The position numbers and the translations under genes are program-made. DNA of 64,000 nt from Saprospiraceae bacterium (GTDB lineage: Bacteria > Bacteroidota > Bacteroidia > Chitinophagales > Saprospiraceae). Positions 11,901-20,829 of the stretch are shown one piece after another. The notes under the pieces were generated by a model that was not told where the DNA came from, ran no database searches, and was given only the letters and a program-made list of their open reading frames with translations. The stretch covers positions 2,035,501 to 2,099,500 of the forward strand of contig JADJLG010000001.1 of assembly GCA_016710235.1 (NCBI GenBank), given 5' to 3'. Each line of letters begins with the position of its first letter. Position 1 is the first letter of the stretch.

Positions 11901-13365
11901 AGACCTTGATGCAGGAAGTTCTCAATCCTGTGGTCAACGACTTATTTTTAGTTTTAGCAAAGATACTTCAAACGTAAAAAAAGTACTGAATTGTGATAAT
12001 ATTGGCAGGAATGATCTGGAATTGTGGGTTACTGACGAATACGGAAACCAATCATTTTGTAAGACGATAGTAATTGTCGATGATCTAAATCAGGTGCCAA
12101 TCTGTGATCAAAATTTAGCAGGATTGACAATTGAGGGTGAGTTGAAGACTGCTATAGGTGATGGAGTTGAAAATGCTGATGTTTTGATTTCAGGGGCGAA
12201 AAAATTCAATACATTTTCTGATGAATTGGGTGAGTTTTCATTTCAACATATTCAAAGGGATAAATCATATTTACTCAGACCATATAAAAATGATGATTGG
12301 CTGAACGGAGTATCGACTGCTGATATCGTTAAAATTCAAAAACATATTTTAGGTATTGAATCCTTCCAGACTGGGGCACTTTACATTGCGGGAGATGTAA
12401 ACAGAAGTGGCACGATCACAGCACGAGATATCAGTGAATTGAGAAAGCTGATTTTAGGTGTTCAATCCAAAGTTGAGGGCAATACAAGTTGGCGCTTTAT
12501 TGACCATGCGTACCCTTATTTATTGCAAAATTATGATCCGCTGCATGACAATTTGCCGGAGGAAGTTAGTTTAACTAAAACTGGTGCTTATTCATTTGTA
12601 CCTTTTACAGGTATAAAAGTAGGAGATCTGAACGGCAACGTTAAGGCTAATGCACATTTTGGTCAGGTACAAGCCCGAACAACTGAACCGGTTAATATTT
12701 ATACAGAGGATATCATTTTAATGCCGGGAACAGTCAATAAGCTTTCTTTTAATTTGGGAGAGTTAAACTCTGTTCTTGCCATACAGGGTACCCTAAGGTT
12801 TAATCCAGATTTGGTGAAGGGGGTTGTCGCTCATTCAAATTTATCGGAAGGGACTGGAACAGAATTTTTTAATTTGGAAGGAGTAAAACAAGGTTACATT
12901 TCCTTTGCTTGCCATACGGTACATCCTATCGAATCATTTCAGGAAGTTTTTGGACTCGAAATTGAAGTGAATCAATGGATTAAATTGTCTGATCTGATTA
13001 ATTTGGGCTCAGATTTAACAAATGCAATAGCAGTAGATGAAAATCTTCAGGAACATATCTTGAGATGGAATGCTACAATTGGCAATGAGTTTGAAAAACA
13101 GGCATCAAGTATTTCCAGTCAACCCAATCCTTGGGCAAAGCAAACAAAAATTTATTTGCCAATAGGTGCAGGTGCATTGAAGAGTATTATGGTGTTTGAC
13201 GCCGCTGGAAGAAGGGTATATCATGAATACAATCAGTTTGATTCGAAACAAAATTACATTGAATTAAACCGTACAAAAATTCCTTCATCAGGCGTTTATT
13301 ATTACAAAATCTACACGCAGCATGATGAATATTCTGGTAAAATGCAGGTTGTGGAAGATAAATAG
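5923..13365 (+). CDS. Giant HYR-repeat surface protein, downstream part with dockerin-like, cohesin-like and T9SS C-terminal domains
   Basis: This continues the frame broken near 5964. The codons from the ATG at 5923 to the 2-bp deletion are off-register, so the given start is only the first ATG in this frame. Twelve more 83-aa HYR units run to 8994, followed by diverged HYR/Ig-like modules to about 12100. A carboxypeptidase-regulatory-like or dockerin-like segment follows at about 12120-12470, with the duplicated pattern STADIVKIQKHILG and GDVNRSGTITARDISELRKL. A cohesin-like beta region lies at about 12690-13080. A type A T9SS sorting domain closes the protein at about 13110-13365, with QPNPW, IMVFDAAGRRV and SSGVYYYKI. 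The architecture fits export by T9SS and attachment to the cell surface. With the upstream part the protein exceeds 4400 residues even without its N-terminus. Confidence 0.88.
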   Translation: MRNLSTASGQLRTAGNSSRCTQLITTEDNTAPMITCPADLTISCDGDTSAAVRGFATATDNCDPAGGIEIIRRDSIVAGACANEKFIYRIWTATDSCGNSSRCTQLITTEDNTAPMITCPADPTISCDADTSAAVRGFATATDNCDPAGGIEIIRRDSIVAGACSNEKFIYRIWTATDSCGNASRCTQLITTEDNTAPMITCPADLTISCEADTSAAVRGFATATDNCDPAGGIEIIRRDSIVAGACSNEKFIYRIWTATDSCGNSSRCTQLITTEDNTAPMITCPADLTISCDGDTSAAVRGFATATDNCDPAGGIEIIRRDSIVAGACANAKFIYRIWTATDSCGNSSRCTQLITTEDNTAPMITCPADLTISCDGDTSAAVRGFATATDNCDPAGGIEIKHRDSIVSGACANEKFIYRIWTATDSCGNASRCTQLITTEDNTAPMITCPADLTISCEADTSAAVRGFATATDNCDPAGGIEIIRRDSIVSGACANEKFIYRIWTATDSCGNSSRCTQLITTEDNTAPMITCPADLTISCDGDTSAAVRGFATATDNCDPAGGIEIIRRDSIVAGACANEKFIYRIWTATDSCGNSSRCTQLITTEDNTAPMITCPADLTISCEADTSATVRGFATATDNCDPAGGIEIIRRDSIVAGACANEKFIYRIWTATDSCGNASRCTQLITTEDNTAPMISCPANATISCEADTSATVRGFATATDNCDPAGGIEIIRRDSIVAGACANEKFIYRIWTATDSCGNSSRCTQLITTEDNTAPMITCPADLTISCDADTSAAVRGFATATDNCDPAGGIEIIRRDSIVAGACANEKFIYRIWTATDSCGNSSRCTQLITTEDNTAPMITCPADLTISCEADASAAVRGFATATDNCDPAGGIEIIHRDSIVAGACANEKFIYRIWTATDSCGNSSRCTQLITTEDNTAPMITCPADLTISCEADTSAAVRGFATATDNCDPAGGIEIIHRDSIVSGTCANEKFIYRIWTATDSCGNASNCTQLITTIDTIAPIVECRDTNFVYSGDHYVIVYPDLFIKNLSDNCSDHFIKSIDHDTIFCNRGLYLDTIQVFVEDECGNIGTCSSIVELIDITPPSITCPPDLTISLNSCECFADLTEDGMVTIADLINFTDNCDTALTYIQLMPTQFGIDSIPVGVHEFTFAGIDDFGNADTCSFLVTVLGSQGEEIICNSNIHFSLDENCQGIVYPSLTVLNKNCSDDAYTVLLFDEHNIPIPNQILTREYIGTKITAKTYYRCSPNYCWTTVLVEDKLAPKLVCRIDSLYCFEDSLIMPDVIEACGVAKINVIDVIYESIMCDENVLGKKKVKYQAVDSYGNKSEICESEIYFKRIPFDSIGAPDFQSLTCSQKYKKDAQGNPDPSVTGYPKFGEFLLKPGMSLTCNIFVNYTDLDLITSDCKKKIWRLWNIREWNCGKEITKTLNQFIEIIDNEAPVFTSSLSALFDLETANNCEAIFYLPKLDVVDNCSQISQICYSINGFTDIYHEGKQVRIPLGNQILAYIVSDACGNQSTFTSQIRVIDKTAPTVVCDANTVVSLNTDGEAWLNANSIASDSYDNCSTITIRGRRMENSPCLVDSMQWLDKIYFCCEDIGKTIMVAIRVTDQSGNQNICMVNVEVQSKAQFAVVCLPDVIVDCSAHQFKNELSVYGKFVQKDTDRKFIEIDSSLHPIFIGQAIDGLVSHSCSIIIDEHVDSSGLNSCGIGVMRRVFYFNMANQIIDSCIQYITFRSLDALEESEIVWPLDLDTTDVCNPLLLRPEVLKSKNYSYPYVKINSCRNILFSYSDEIFGASASCYKIQRNWSAIDWCSQLPNRLPHIITYHQIVNVSSTDIPRFEGTCEDIDLCNPNLDCSPMKWKASHRAVTHCGFDSLLNWTIRCDLFNDNVTDIIKFSLDSVFDLPMGTHWIHVTVSNGCGLENSCSYFVKVKSCKLPTVYCRTGIIVNLEAVDKNKDGIPDDEEVVVWAKDLDAGSSQSCGQRLIFSFSKDTSNVKKVLNCDNIGRNDLELWVTDEYGNQSFCKTIVIVDDLNQVPICDQNLAGLTIEGELKTAIGDGVENADVLISGAKKFNTFSDELGEFSFQHIQRDKSYLLRPYKNDDWLNGVSTADIVKIQKHILGIESFQTGALYIAGDVNRSGTITARDISELRKLILGVQSKVEGNTSWRFIDHAYPYLLQNYDPLHDNLPEEVSLTKTGAYSFVPFTGIKVGDLNGNVKANAHFGQVQARTTEPVNIYTEDIILMPGTVNKLSFNLGELNSVLAIQGTLRFNPDLVKGVVAHSNLSEGTGTEFFNLEGVKQGYISFACHTVHPIESFQEVFGLEIEVNQWIKLSDLINLGSDLTNAIAVDENLQEHILRWNATIGNEFEKQASSISSQPNPWAKQTKIYLPIGAGALKSIMVFDAAGRRVYHEYNQFDSKQNYIELNRTKIPSSGVYYYKIYTQHDEYSGKMQVVEDK

Positions 13366-13592
13366 AACTCGGTTAGGAAAAAGAAGGGGATAATTGCAAG
13401 CTTAAGATCAAGTAAATGAAGGACATTATTCCTTAATGAAGTCTTGAGTAGTGTTCTGGACATAAATATTTATTTAGTGTTTTATCCCATAAACCGGAAT
13501 GAGTTAGAAAATAGCCAAAGTATTTAGATTTTGTGTTTCAGTCGAACATAAGAGGCAGTTAAGGTGTTATCTGTAAGGTATCTTTTAATGAG

Positions 13593-14639
13593 GTGTATTG
13601 GTATAGGACTTGTTTCATTATTTTAGCATTGTTTACCGCTGGGTTTAGTGGTTATTCGCAAGATCCTGGGATGAATTCACCGGATGTGACCTTAGGCCAT
13701 TTCCTTTTTTATGAGAAGAAATTATCGATAAATTCATCCAAATCTTGTTCTTCTTGTCACGACCCATTACTTGCCTTCTCTGATGGATATCGAAGTTCGG
13801 TAGGCGTCTATGGAGACCCGCTACCCCATAACTCACCTTCCTTGATCAATGTGGGTTCAAGAGTTTCTTTAGACTGGAAGAAAGCTGACCTCCATTTGTT
13901 GGAGGACCAAATGGATAGACCTTTGTTTTCCTTGACACCACCTGAACTAGGAATTGTAAATAATGACAGTTTGTTTTTGAATAAGTTTCGGACTGATAGC
14001 TTCTATAAAAAACTATTTAGAGAAGCCTTTCCTCATGAATTAAATCCCATTTCATTTACCAATATTAAAAAATCTATATCAGGCTATTTGCTGCAGTTAA
14101 ATTCAAGACAATCGGCATTTGATAAATATAAGATTGATCCAAAAATGTATCCCTTAAATAAGGATGCAATGAAAGGGATGAAGATTTTTTTTGGAAAGAA
14201 GGCTTCATGTTTTATATGTCATGGTGGACAGGATTTTGACAAGCCTGAGATTGGTTCCCATTTTGCGAATACCGGTTTATATTCTTGTCGGGAATTGGAC
14301 CCCGGAGAAATATCAAATGTGAAAAATGGTTTAGCAATAGATTCTTTGTCATTTCGTATTCCGAGTTTAAGAAATGTAGCACTCACAGGGCCATACTATC
14401 ATGATGGAAGTGAAGATGAATTATTGGATGTAATCGGGAATTATGTTCGCGGCGGTAGAAATGTTGATTTTGGTGATTGTAAGGGTGAAGGATTTGTACA
14501 TTTATTGAAAGATAGTAGAATGAAGAAGTTTCGGCTGTCAAATAATGAAAAATTGGAGTTGATCGCATTTTTAAATACACTTACAGATACTTCCTATCTT
14601 TGTAATAAACTTTTTATCAATCCGTTTGAAAATGAGTAA
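13593..14639 (+). CDS. MauG/CCP-type di-haem cytochrome c peroxidase
   Basis: A 348-residue exported di-haem protein of the cytochrome c peroxidase/MauG family. The N-terminus is hydrophobic (residues 6-22, ending near GYSQ) and acts as a signal peptide. The two haem-binding motifs are CSSCH at residues 52-56 and CFICH at 206-210. Between and after them are family-typical stretches such as LGHFLFYEKKLS, FSDG, FRIPSLRNVALTGPYYHDGS and the late histidine region. Family members reduce H2O2 or oxidise protein partners in the periplasm. The start is a GTG, because the nearby ATG at 13588 is in another frame. The next gene begins inside the last codons (ATG at 14632), so the two are probably co-translated. 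Whether this is a simple peroxidase or a MauG-like cofactor-maturation enzyme cannot be decided from sequence alone; the adjacent amine-oxidase-like gene makes the second worth testing. Confidence 0.85.
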   Translation: MYWYRTCFIILALFTAGFSGYSQDPGMNSPDVTLGHFLFYEKKLSINSSKSCSSCHDPLLAFSDGYRSSVGVYGDPLPHNSPSLINVGSRVSLDWKKADLHLLEDQMDRPLFSLTPPELGIVNNDSLFLNKFRTDSFYKKLFREAFPHELNPISFTNIKKSISGYLLQLNSRQSAFDKYKIDPKMYPLNKDAMKGMKIFFGKKASCFICHGGQDFDKPEIGSHFANTGLYSCRELDPGEISNVKNGLAIDSLSFRIPSLRNVALTGPYYHDGSEDELLDVIGNYVRGGRNVDFGDCKGEGFVHLLKDSRMKKFRLSNNEKLELIAFLNTLTDTSYLCNKLFINPFENE

Positions 14640-16338
14640 GTTAAGATTTTTTATACTAAATTTAATTGTATTCAGGTTTCTGAAGATTACAGTTTTTTTA
14701 GTTTTGGTATTGGAATTATCTGGGCAAGATTTGTTGGTAAAACGAAATATGCAAATATCTCACGTGTTGAGAGATTCTTTTCCTGTAATCAGATTAGTTT
14801 CAGGGAATCAATCAGAGGAGTTTATTGCTCAAGAATTATTTTTAAATTATCCCAAAACAAAGTCATATTTCTCAGAAGAGAAATCAGGCAAACCTTACCT
14901 GAACGAAATTTTTTCTGTTTCAAAAATAAGACCTTCTGATTTACCTCCGGGACAAAAATTGGAAAATCCTGATAAAGTTTATCGTGTGGAATTGTACAAT
15001 TTTGGAATGAATCAATCTCTTATCGGATTGGTTGATGTTGAAAAAACCAAAGTTGTTTATTTCCACACATTTGAAAACTTTCAACCTGATATTCCACCTC
15101 ATCTCGCAGCTTTAGCTGAAGATATCGCTTTGTCTGATCCTGATGTCATAAAACAATATGGTCAAGATTTAGACCCTCTGTCGGTGCGGATGTCTTCTAC
15201 AAAAACAGCATTGAATAGGTCTTCCTGTCAGCGTTCACAACATCTGTGTGTGGCACCAACGTTTGTAAAAAATGAGCGCGCTATGTGGGTAATCGTTGAT
15301 CTAACTTCATTGAAAGTGGTAGGTGTAAAATGGACAGAAGTTGGGAAAACCGGACCCGCCATTACGGAGCGAATGTTGCAAAATGAAAAAGTGATGACTT
15401 GTTATTGCGAAGTTGAAAACAAAGTAAGCAAGAATGGATGGTCTTTTTTATATACTTTGACTAGATCGGATGGTCTGCGAGTAAGTAATATATCATTCAA
15501 GGGTATCCCACTTTACAGAGATGTGAAAACAGTGGATTGGCACGTGTCTTATTCCAATACTGAAGGATTTGGATACAGTGATGCCATTGGTTGTCCTGAA
15601 TATAGTCAAGCAGCGGTAGTTGCTGTCGAGCCACCTGTGATATATCCTATTATTGAAAATCAGGATACCGTTGGATTTGGTTTATCTCAGAAATATTTTA
15701 GTGAAGGTTGGCCCACGCCTTGCAGTTATAATTATGAACAGCACTTTGAGTTTTTTAATGATGGAAGTTTCAGACCTGTGATTGGTTCTATAGGACGAGG
15801 TTGTGGTAATGATGGCACATATCGCCCGGTAACAAGAATTAGTTTTTTTTCACCACAAATGAATTTTTATTCCGCTCAAAAGAATAAGTGGAAGAAATGG
15901 TCGATGGAAAATTGGGCTCTTGAAAATTTTCCTTCAGAATATTTTAAGAATAAATATTTAGGTAAATTTACTACAGGCAGCAAGTCATCTGAGATATGGA
16001 TTGAAGGCAATAGGGGACAATTCGGAGATGGAGGTCGTGGAGATAAAGCATATTTTTATCTGACCAAAGATCATCCAAATCAAGATGAAGGTACAGTAGA
16101 TCTTCCAACTATTGGTCCTTGTTGTAATTTGGACTATAAACAAGGCCCTGACAAGTTCATCGATCCTCAACCTGAGCCAATTGAAAATAGTGCATTGGTA
16201 TTTTGGTATGTCCCACAAATTAAAAATGACGACAGAAAGGGTAATGAGTATTGCTGGGCTGAATCCGTGCTTGAGAATGGTGTGTTTGTACCCAAAATTT
16301 ATCCATGCTTTTCGGGGCCAAAATTTATTCTGAAATGA
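14632..16338 (+). CDS. Secreted copper-amine-oxidase-like protein lacking the expected copper histidines
   Basis: I chose the ATG at 14632, which overlaps the previous stop by 8 bp, over an upstream TTG. The first 35 residues form a signal peptide. Residues about 100-165 (VYRVELYNFG, IGLVDVEKTKVVYF, ALAEDIALSDPDV) and 220-240 (MWVIVDLTSLKVVGV) resemble the small N2/N3 domains of copper amine oxidases. The later region resembles the catalytic domain. SYNYEQHFEFFNDGSF carries an N-Y-E triplet at 367-369, where the family has the Asn-Tyr-Asp/Glu whose Tyr becomes topaquinone. NSALVFWYVP matches the segment before the last copper histidine. The expected His-x-His appears replaced by TYRPV near 396-400, and the last His also seems absent. 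The protein may therefore be an inactive or non-copper relative. The assignment comes from pattern memory, not a search; a weakly related beta-sandwich protein is the alternative. Confidence 0.6.
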   Translation: MSKLRFFILNLIVFRFLKITVFLVLVLELSGQDLLVKRNMQISHVLRDSFPVIRLVSGNQSEEFIAQELFLNYPKTKSYFSEEKSGKPYLNEIFSVSKIRPSDLPPGQKLENPDKVYRVELYNFGMNQSLIGLVDVEKTKVVYFHTFENFQPDIPPHLAALAEDIALSDPDVIKQYGQDLDPLSVRMSSTKTALNRSSCQRSQHLCVAPTFVKNERAMWVIVDLTSLKVVGVKWTEVGKTGPAITERMLQNEKVMTCYCEVENKVSKNGWSFLYTLTRSDGLRVSNISFKGIPLYRDVKTVDWHVSYSNTEGFGYSDAIGCPEYSQAAVVAVEPPVIYPIIENQDTVGFGLSQKYFSEGWPTPCSYNYEQHFEFFNDGSFRPVIGSIGRGCGNDGTYRPVTRISFFSPQMNFYSAQKNKWKKWSMENWALENFPSEYFKNKYLGKFTTGSKSSEIWIEGNRGQFGDGGRGDKAYFYLTKDHPNQDEGTVDLPTIGPCCNLDYKQGPDKFIDPQPEPIENSALVFWYVPQIKNDDRKGNEYCWAESVLENGVFVPKIYPCFSGPKFILK

Positions 16339-17243
16339 CATATTATTCAATATACTTTCAAGTTGTATTTTGCTTTGTTTTACTTTACTGTTCGAATGGA
16401 CTTGATGCTCAATCTTGTGCAAGAACTCCAGGATATTTTGCAAATTTGGGTTTTGATCGGACAAGGTCTGCGCTGAGTTCTACAGAAAGAAAATTCGTTG
16501 GAGTAGTGCTTATAGAACTTTCTGATGTTCGTAATTTACAATCTGAACGCACAAAATTATATCAGCATCCAAGTTGGCGATCTGCCGGATATGTTGGCGC
16601 TATTGCTACAGACCAAGTAGGAAATTCATATATTTTGCCCAAGCCAACAGTTAATATGGAGAATAATCCGGAAGAGCATATGCATACAGTCTACAGAATT
16701 GATTCCAAAACCGGCATACTTGACTCATTTGTGAAATTGCCAATTCAATTTCATAGATCACTTCAAAATGTATTTGGACTCATGGGTTCTTATTATGATT
16801 GTGAGACTCAAACTCTTTTTGTAAGCACAGTTGCCGGATCTAATGCGCAACAACAGCTGGGTCAGGTTTATGCGATTGATGTGAATACAAGGAAAACTAC
16901 TCAAATTCTCGATAGCACTGATATTCTTGGTCTGACACTGAGGAAGGAGTTAACTGGAGATTATCGATTATATTATGGAAGTGCAAGAGAATCAATAGTA
17001 TATTCTATACCATTGGACAAAAATTTTATTGCGACAGCGGGACCTAAAATGGAAATTGATATCAATGGTATAGGCCCAAGAGGAGATGATCGAGTGAGGA
17101 AGATAAGATTTCAATCTGATGGGTCAATGATTGCAACCGGAACACCATTCTTTTATAATCTAACACCTGCTGCGATTAATCCGGAGAGTAATTATGTATT
17201 CATTCAAAATAAGGAAAGTGGTGTTTGGGAATTATACCGCTAA
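16335..17243 (+). CDS. Exported propeller-like protein of unknown function
   Basis: The start ATG at 16335 overlaps the preceding stop as ATGA, a classic translational-coupling arrangement. An in-frame ATG 30 bp upstream lies inside the previous gene and is less likely. The N-terminus (YYSIYFQVVFCFVLLYCSNGLDAQS) is a signal peptide. The body has repeated blade-like segments, including VYRIDSKTGILDSFVKL, DCETQTLFVSTVAGS and GQVYAIDVNTRKT. These resemble SMP-30/YVTN-type beta-propellers and the propeller-like portions of the large proteins further along the window. No catalytic residues are recognisable. As third gene of a run with a di-haem peroxidase and an amine-oxidase-like protein, it may belong to the same extracytoplasmic complex. 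That is inference from gene order. The gene to its right is convergent. Confidence 0.7.
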   Translation: MTYYSIYFQVVFCFVLLYCSNGLDAQSCARTPGYFANLGFDRTRSALSSTERKFVGVVLIELSDVRNLQSERTKLYQHPSWRSAGYVGAIATDQVGNSYILPKPTVNMENNPEEHMHTVYRIDSKTGILDSFVKLPIQFHRSLQNVFGLMGSYYDCETQTLFVSTVAGSNAQQQLGQVYAIDVNTRKTTQILDSTDILGLTLRKELTGDYRLYYGSARESIVYSIPLDKNFIATAGPKMEIDINGIGPRGDDRVRKIRFQSDGSMIATGTPFFYNLTPAAINPESNYVFIQNKESGVWELYR

Positions 17244-17283
17244 ATATTTTTTGAATAATGAAAATTAGTATTTGACTTGAGTA

Positions 17284-19764
17284 TCATCTATTCAGGTATT
17301 TTGCTCCATTAAGAAAGTAAACCATTTTTACACTGAAAAGATTGTCTTTGGCTGCGGACAAGATTTTATCTAATTGATTTCCGTAATCAGGTTGTTTTTT
17401 ATTATCTATAGTTTGACTATGTTCGGCACTGTTTTTCCAAACCAGGGTCAAATAACTACCAGGACGAAATTGATACTGTAATACCGCGTCAATATTGAAA
17501 AATTGAATGCTAAAGTCATGCTCTCCATCATAATTGCTTGTGCCTAAACCGCCATCATCTTGCAGTACATAGAATCTATTGTGAATAAGGTTGGTATTAT
17601 AATGTCTTGCGATAATGGAAAAACTGGCTAATTTAGTCATATTGTATTTGAAGTATATGGAATGACTCAAGGTAACTTGTTTCCTTTCCCCTATGATAAT
17701 TTCATCATCAGACACATTTGTAACATAGCCTCTTTCATTGTACAGTGAGCTGTAAAACAAATTATAACTTACATTGATTTTATCATTGAAGCGATACGAT
17801 GGTTCAATGCCAAAGCTGAAGTTGTAATAATTTTTTCTAAGTTCAATACTTGTACTATAGTATGCAAATAACCTCATTTTTTTTCGTGAATCTGTACTGA
17901 AATTGAATCCATTATTCCAATAGGGCAGGATTCTAAGTTTTTTTCCTGCAATACGTGGTTCGTTAAAATCATATGAGGCAAAGGGTTGGATGTAATTCCA
18001 CCAATTCACGCTTCCTTGATTTTTAAGTCCGGCCCAAAATCCAATATTGCTGAACCAATTTGCGTATTTAAAAGGAGAGTATTGATTAGAATAACCACCG
18101 TTTATCCACCAGTTCGAGCTATTGAAATACTTATTGGCAGAAGTTTGATTATAAGTAATCCCTCCACCGGAGGTCATCCTATTATTCCCGGAGTAATAGC
18201 CTAAATCGGAAGGGTCCCATCTGTCACTTATAATGTCATTCCAAACATTCCAATTGATTTCTCCACTGATTTTTCCAAAGCTTGCTTCATTTGTATAGCC
18301 TAAACGAACTCGGCTTCCGGGATTAAAAATTGCGGATATTTTTGGTATGATGGCAAATTGATAGTTGTTTTTTTTATCTTTTTGGATATATTCAAGACCA
18401 CTCACGTTTGCATCTCTATATAATCCACTACGGAGAGTGCTTGCATTGATTAATGAAACAGAGGATTGATTTGGTAGTAATTTTTGGATAACTGTGACAT
18501 TGTAATTTGTCAATGGTGATACCAGTATTTTTTTTGTACTCCCTGAGTTCATATTTTTTATTTTCGCGTACGCTGGGGCGGAAACGGCATTAAATATTCC
18601 AATTCCCCATTTTGAAGGAGTCCGTCCGGAAAATTTTGAAGCATTGTAAAGTTGTGCTTCGAAAGGTATGGATTGGATAATTTCATATTCAGATAAATTG
18701 GGATTAATTTGTAAGTAAGAGTATGGAATTCCACCAACTCTGCGACTATAAAAAATATTACATTTATTGAATAGGTCAACAGCTTCGGTGAAAAAGGGTC
18801 GCCTTTCTTCAAACCGCTGTTCGAAAGGGCTAAGATTTAATACTTTTTAATCTGATGCAACTTGAGAGAAATCAGGTATGACAGTGGCATCCAATGTGAA
18901 ATTTTCATTGATCCCATATTTGATGTCCATGCCTCCGGAAATCCCTTTTTGGACTTGTAAATGAGTATTTTCTTTATTTGCCTGATTGGGTGGAGCGCTT
19001 TTGTAATTCAATGAAATATACGGATGTAATGACAAGCGAAGTGCATTTTTTATATCTTTAATTCCTACTAAGTTGCCATATTGTCTCACTATACCATTAA
19101 TATTTGGATTGATTGCTTGCCAGGAAGAGGTTTCACCATTTCGCTTCACAAATCTTGCGAATTGCAGACCCCAGTTTTGATCTGTTTTTTTTGGAAATCT
19201 GAGATTAAAAAGTGGAATTTTCATTTCTACACTCCATCCATCATTGGATTTTTGTACAGCGGATTCCCATACTCCATCCCAATTGAAATCGAGTAGGTTG
19301 GTTCCGTTATCCGTTTCAAATTTGCCCAATCTGGCATCAGCTTGTACTCCGGCTGCTGTCACAATAAATCGAAAACCGGTCAAGTCATCGTCATAAGTAT
19401 CAAGACTCATCGTAAAATAATCCACGTTCGTTTCTCCCAGTTCATCTCGACTTGTAACTTGTGCACTCACTTTATTTGGATCATCATATAGTTGTGCTCC
19501 TACATAGATGTATTGATCTGTAAATGACATTCTGACCACAGTTTTAAATTCTGTCTTGGCAAATGGCATTGGTTCAAATTGTGTGAAATCACTTTGAGAT
19601 TCTGCAACATTCCAGAAACTTTCAGAAAGTACTCCATCTACAATGATTGGTTCAGTTGTTTTTATTATGTGGTACGTTCTTTTTACAGGGAGAGTGTCTT
19701 GACCAAAAAGTGTACAGTAAATTGAGCAAAAGAATAGAATATGAAGATATATAATGGATTTCAT
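17284..19764 (-). pseudogene. DUF5916 outer-membrane protein with CBM9-like N-terminal domain, interrupted by one stop codon
   Basis: Read from 19764, a signal peptide (MKSIIYLHILFFCSIYCTLFGQ) is followed by a CBM9-like beta-sandwich (VDGVLSESFWNVAESQSDFTQFEP, YIYVGAQLYDD, GLQFARFVKRNGE). The family hallmark PDFSQVASD follows, then a TAA at 18847-18849. The same frame continues without any other stop (KVLNLSPFEQRFEERRPFF, then LFNKCNIFYSRRVGG) into a beta-barrel-like C-terminus ending at 17284. The full length of about 826 codons fits the family. The gene is therefore broken by a single nonsense codon rather than frameshifts. Two family-typical glycines near FFTEG and LFNKG read as Ala and Cys here, which also suggests relaxed selection. 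The ATG at 18552 could start a barrel-only fragment, but that would lack a signal peptide. An IS30-type element sits about 105 bp upstream of the start. Confidence 0.8.
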
Positions 19765-19862
19765 GAATTTCAATTGAAGTATGTTTAGCAATCGTTTATG
19801 TGGATTGTATCAGAGCTGTAGTTTAAAATGGAAGCTTATTTTTTTTAAAATAAAAGCTGAAT

Positions 19863-20829
19863 TCAACATTTAAGTGCGACAAGGTTCAAAAATACTTCAT
19901 TTGGTGTTTTGTAACCTAATTTTTTTCTAGGTCGATTATTTATTTGGGATTCAATTCGATCCAAGTCAGTTTGCTTGAGCATGGAAAAGTCTGATTTTTT
20001 TGGCAAGTATTGCCGTATTAAACCATTGATATTTTCATTGCAACCTCTTTCATAAGCAGAATATGGATGAGCAAAGTATATCTTAGTATTCAATGCTTTA
20101 GCCAATGTTTGATGATCTGCATTTTCTTTTCCATTGTCTAATGTAATTGTGTGGCATAAGTTTTTATATTTTTCAATTTGCAACTGATTGTTTTGGCTGT
20201 GAATTTAGCTCCTTTGGACTCCAGCTTAATAATCTTTACAAACAAGGATTTTCTTTCCACCATACTGGCAATTTGGGACTTATGATTCCTTCCTACTATA
20301 GTATCTCCTTCCCAATCTCCATACCTTTTTGAGATTCAACAATCTTTGGTCTATCTTCAATACATACTCTGTTTTTGATAATTCCCCTTTGTTTATAGGT
20401 ATTTTTGCGTCTTCGCCTTCTTCTGTGGGAATGTCTTAAATTACTCCATAGATCACCTCCTTTCCTTTTATCTTCATATACATATTGATATATGCACTCT
20501 TTACTAACCCTTTCATACTTATCAATATTCGCTCGACCTTCGATTTGCTCTGGGCTCCACTTGATTTTAAGTAATTGATCCACTTTGCATCTAAGATCGC
20601 TTGTAATTTTATTCTTCCTTCCCTTTCCTTGTGCTCTCTGTTCACTCCGATCCTGCGCTCTTGCGCTTCCATATAACTTGTATGAACCAGGTGAAGAGTT
20701 TCTATCGAGTTCCCGATATATTGTGCTTCTATGAAACCCTAATTCCAAAGCTATCTGAATAATGCTCATTCCTTGCCTTCTAAATTGTTCAATTAATACC
20801 CTTTGAGGGTAGGTGATTTGTTTATACAT
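19863..20829 (-). pseudogene. IS30-family transposase, frameshifted
   Basis: The N-terminal part from 20829 has the IS30 helix-turn-helix region (QFRRQGMSIIQIALELGFHRSTIYRELDRN) followed by WSPEQIEGR and a basic stretch. The frame fails near 20335, where a run of five A is one short of what the family reading needs. The missing central piece is visible in another frame as RYGDWEGDTIVGRNHKS, carrying the first DDE-type aspartates, and runs to about 20165. A second frameshift then returns to ITLDNGKENADH and the C-terminal ERGCNENINGLIRQYLPK and NNRPRKKLGYKTPNEVF. The catalytic D-D-E elements are thus all encoded but in three frames. A programmed frameshift at the A run is not excluded, but two separate shifts argue for a dead copy. 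The last codons run past the left inverted repeat. Confidence 0.82.

Noticed and set aside
13366..13592. Small gene or RNA between the HYR gene and the peroxidase gene
   Set aside because: No convincing frame, start or stem with a T tract was found in these 227 bp.
15985..16464. A 159-residue minus-strand frame, and a 73-residue plus frame at 16112-16333
   Set aside because: Both overlap the amine-oxidase-like gene, which has a signal peptide and coupled neighbours. Neither has features of its own.
18558..18812. An 84-residue minus-strand frame between the two DUF5916 pieces
   Set aside because: The family sequence runs through this stretch in the other frame without interruption, so this frame is a shadow.
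20325..20345. Programmed -1 frameshifting in the IS30-type transposase
   Set aside because: The A5 run is not a canonical double-slip heptamer in the zero frame, and a second unrelated frameshift downstream would still break the protein.
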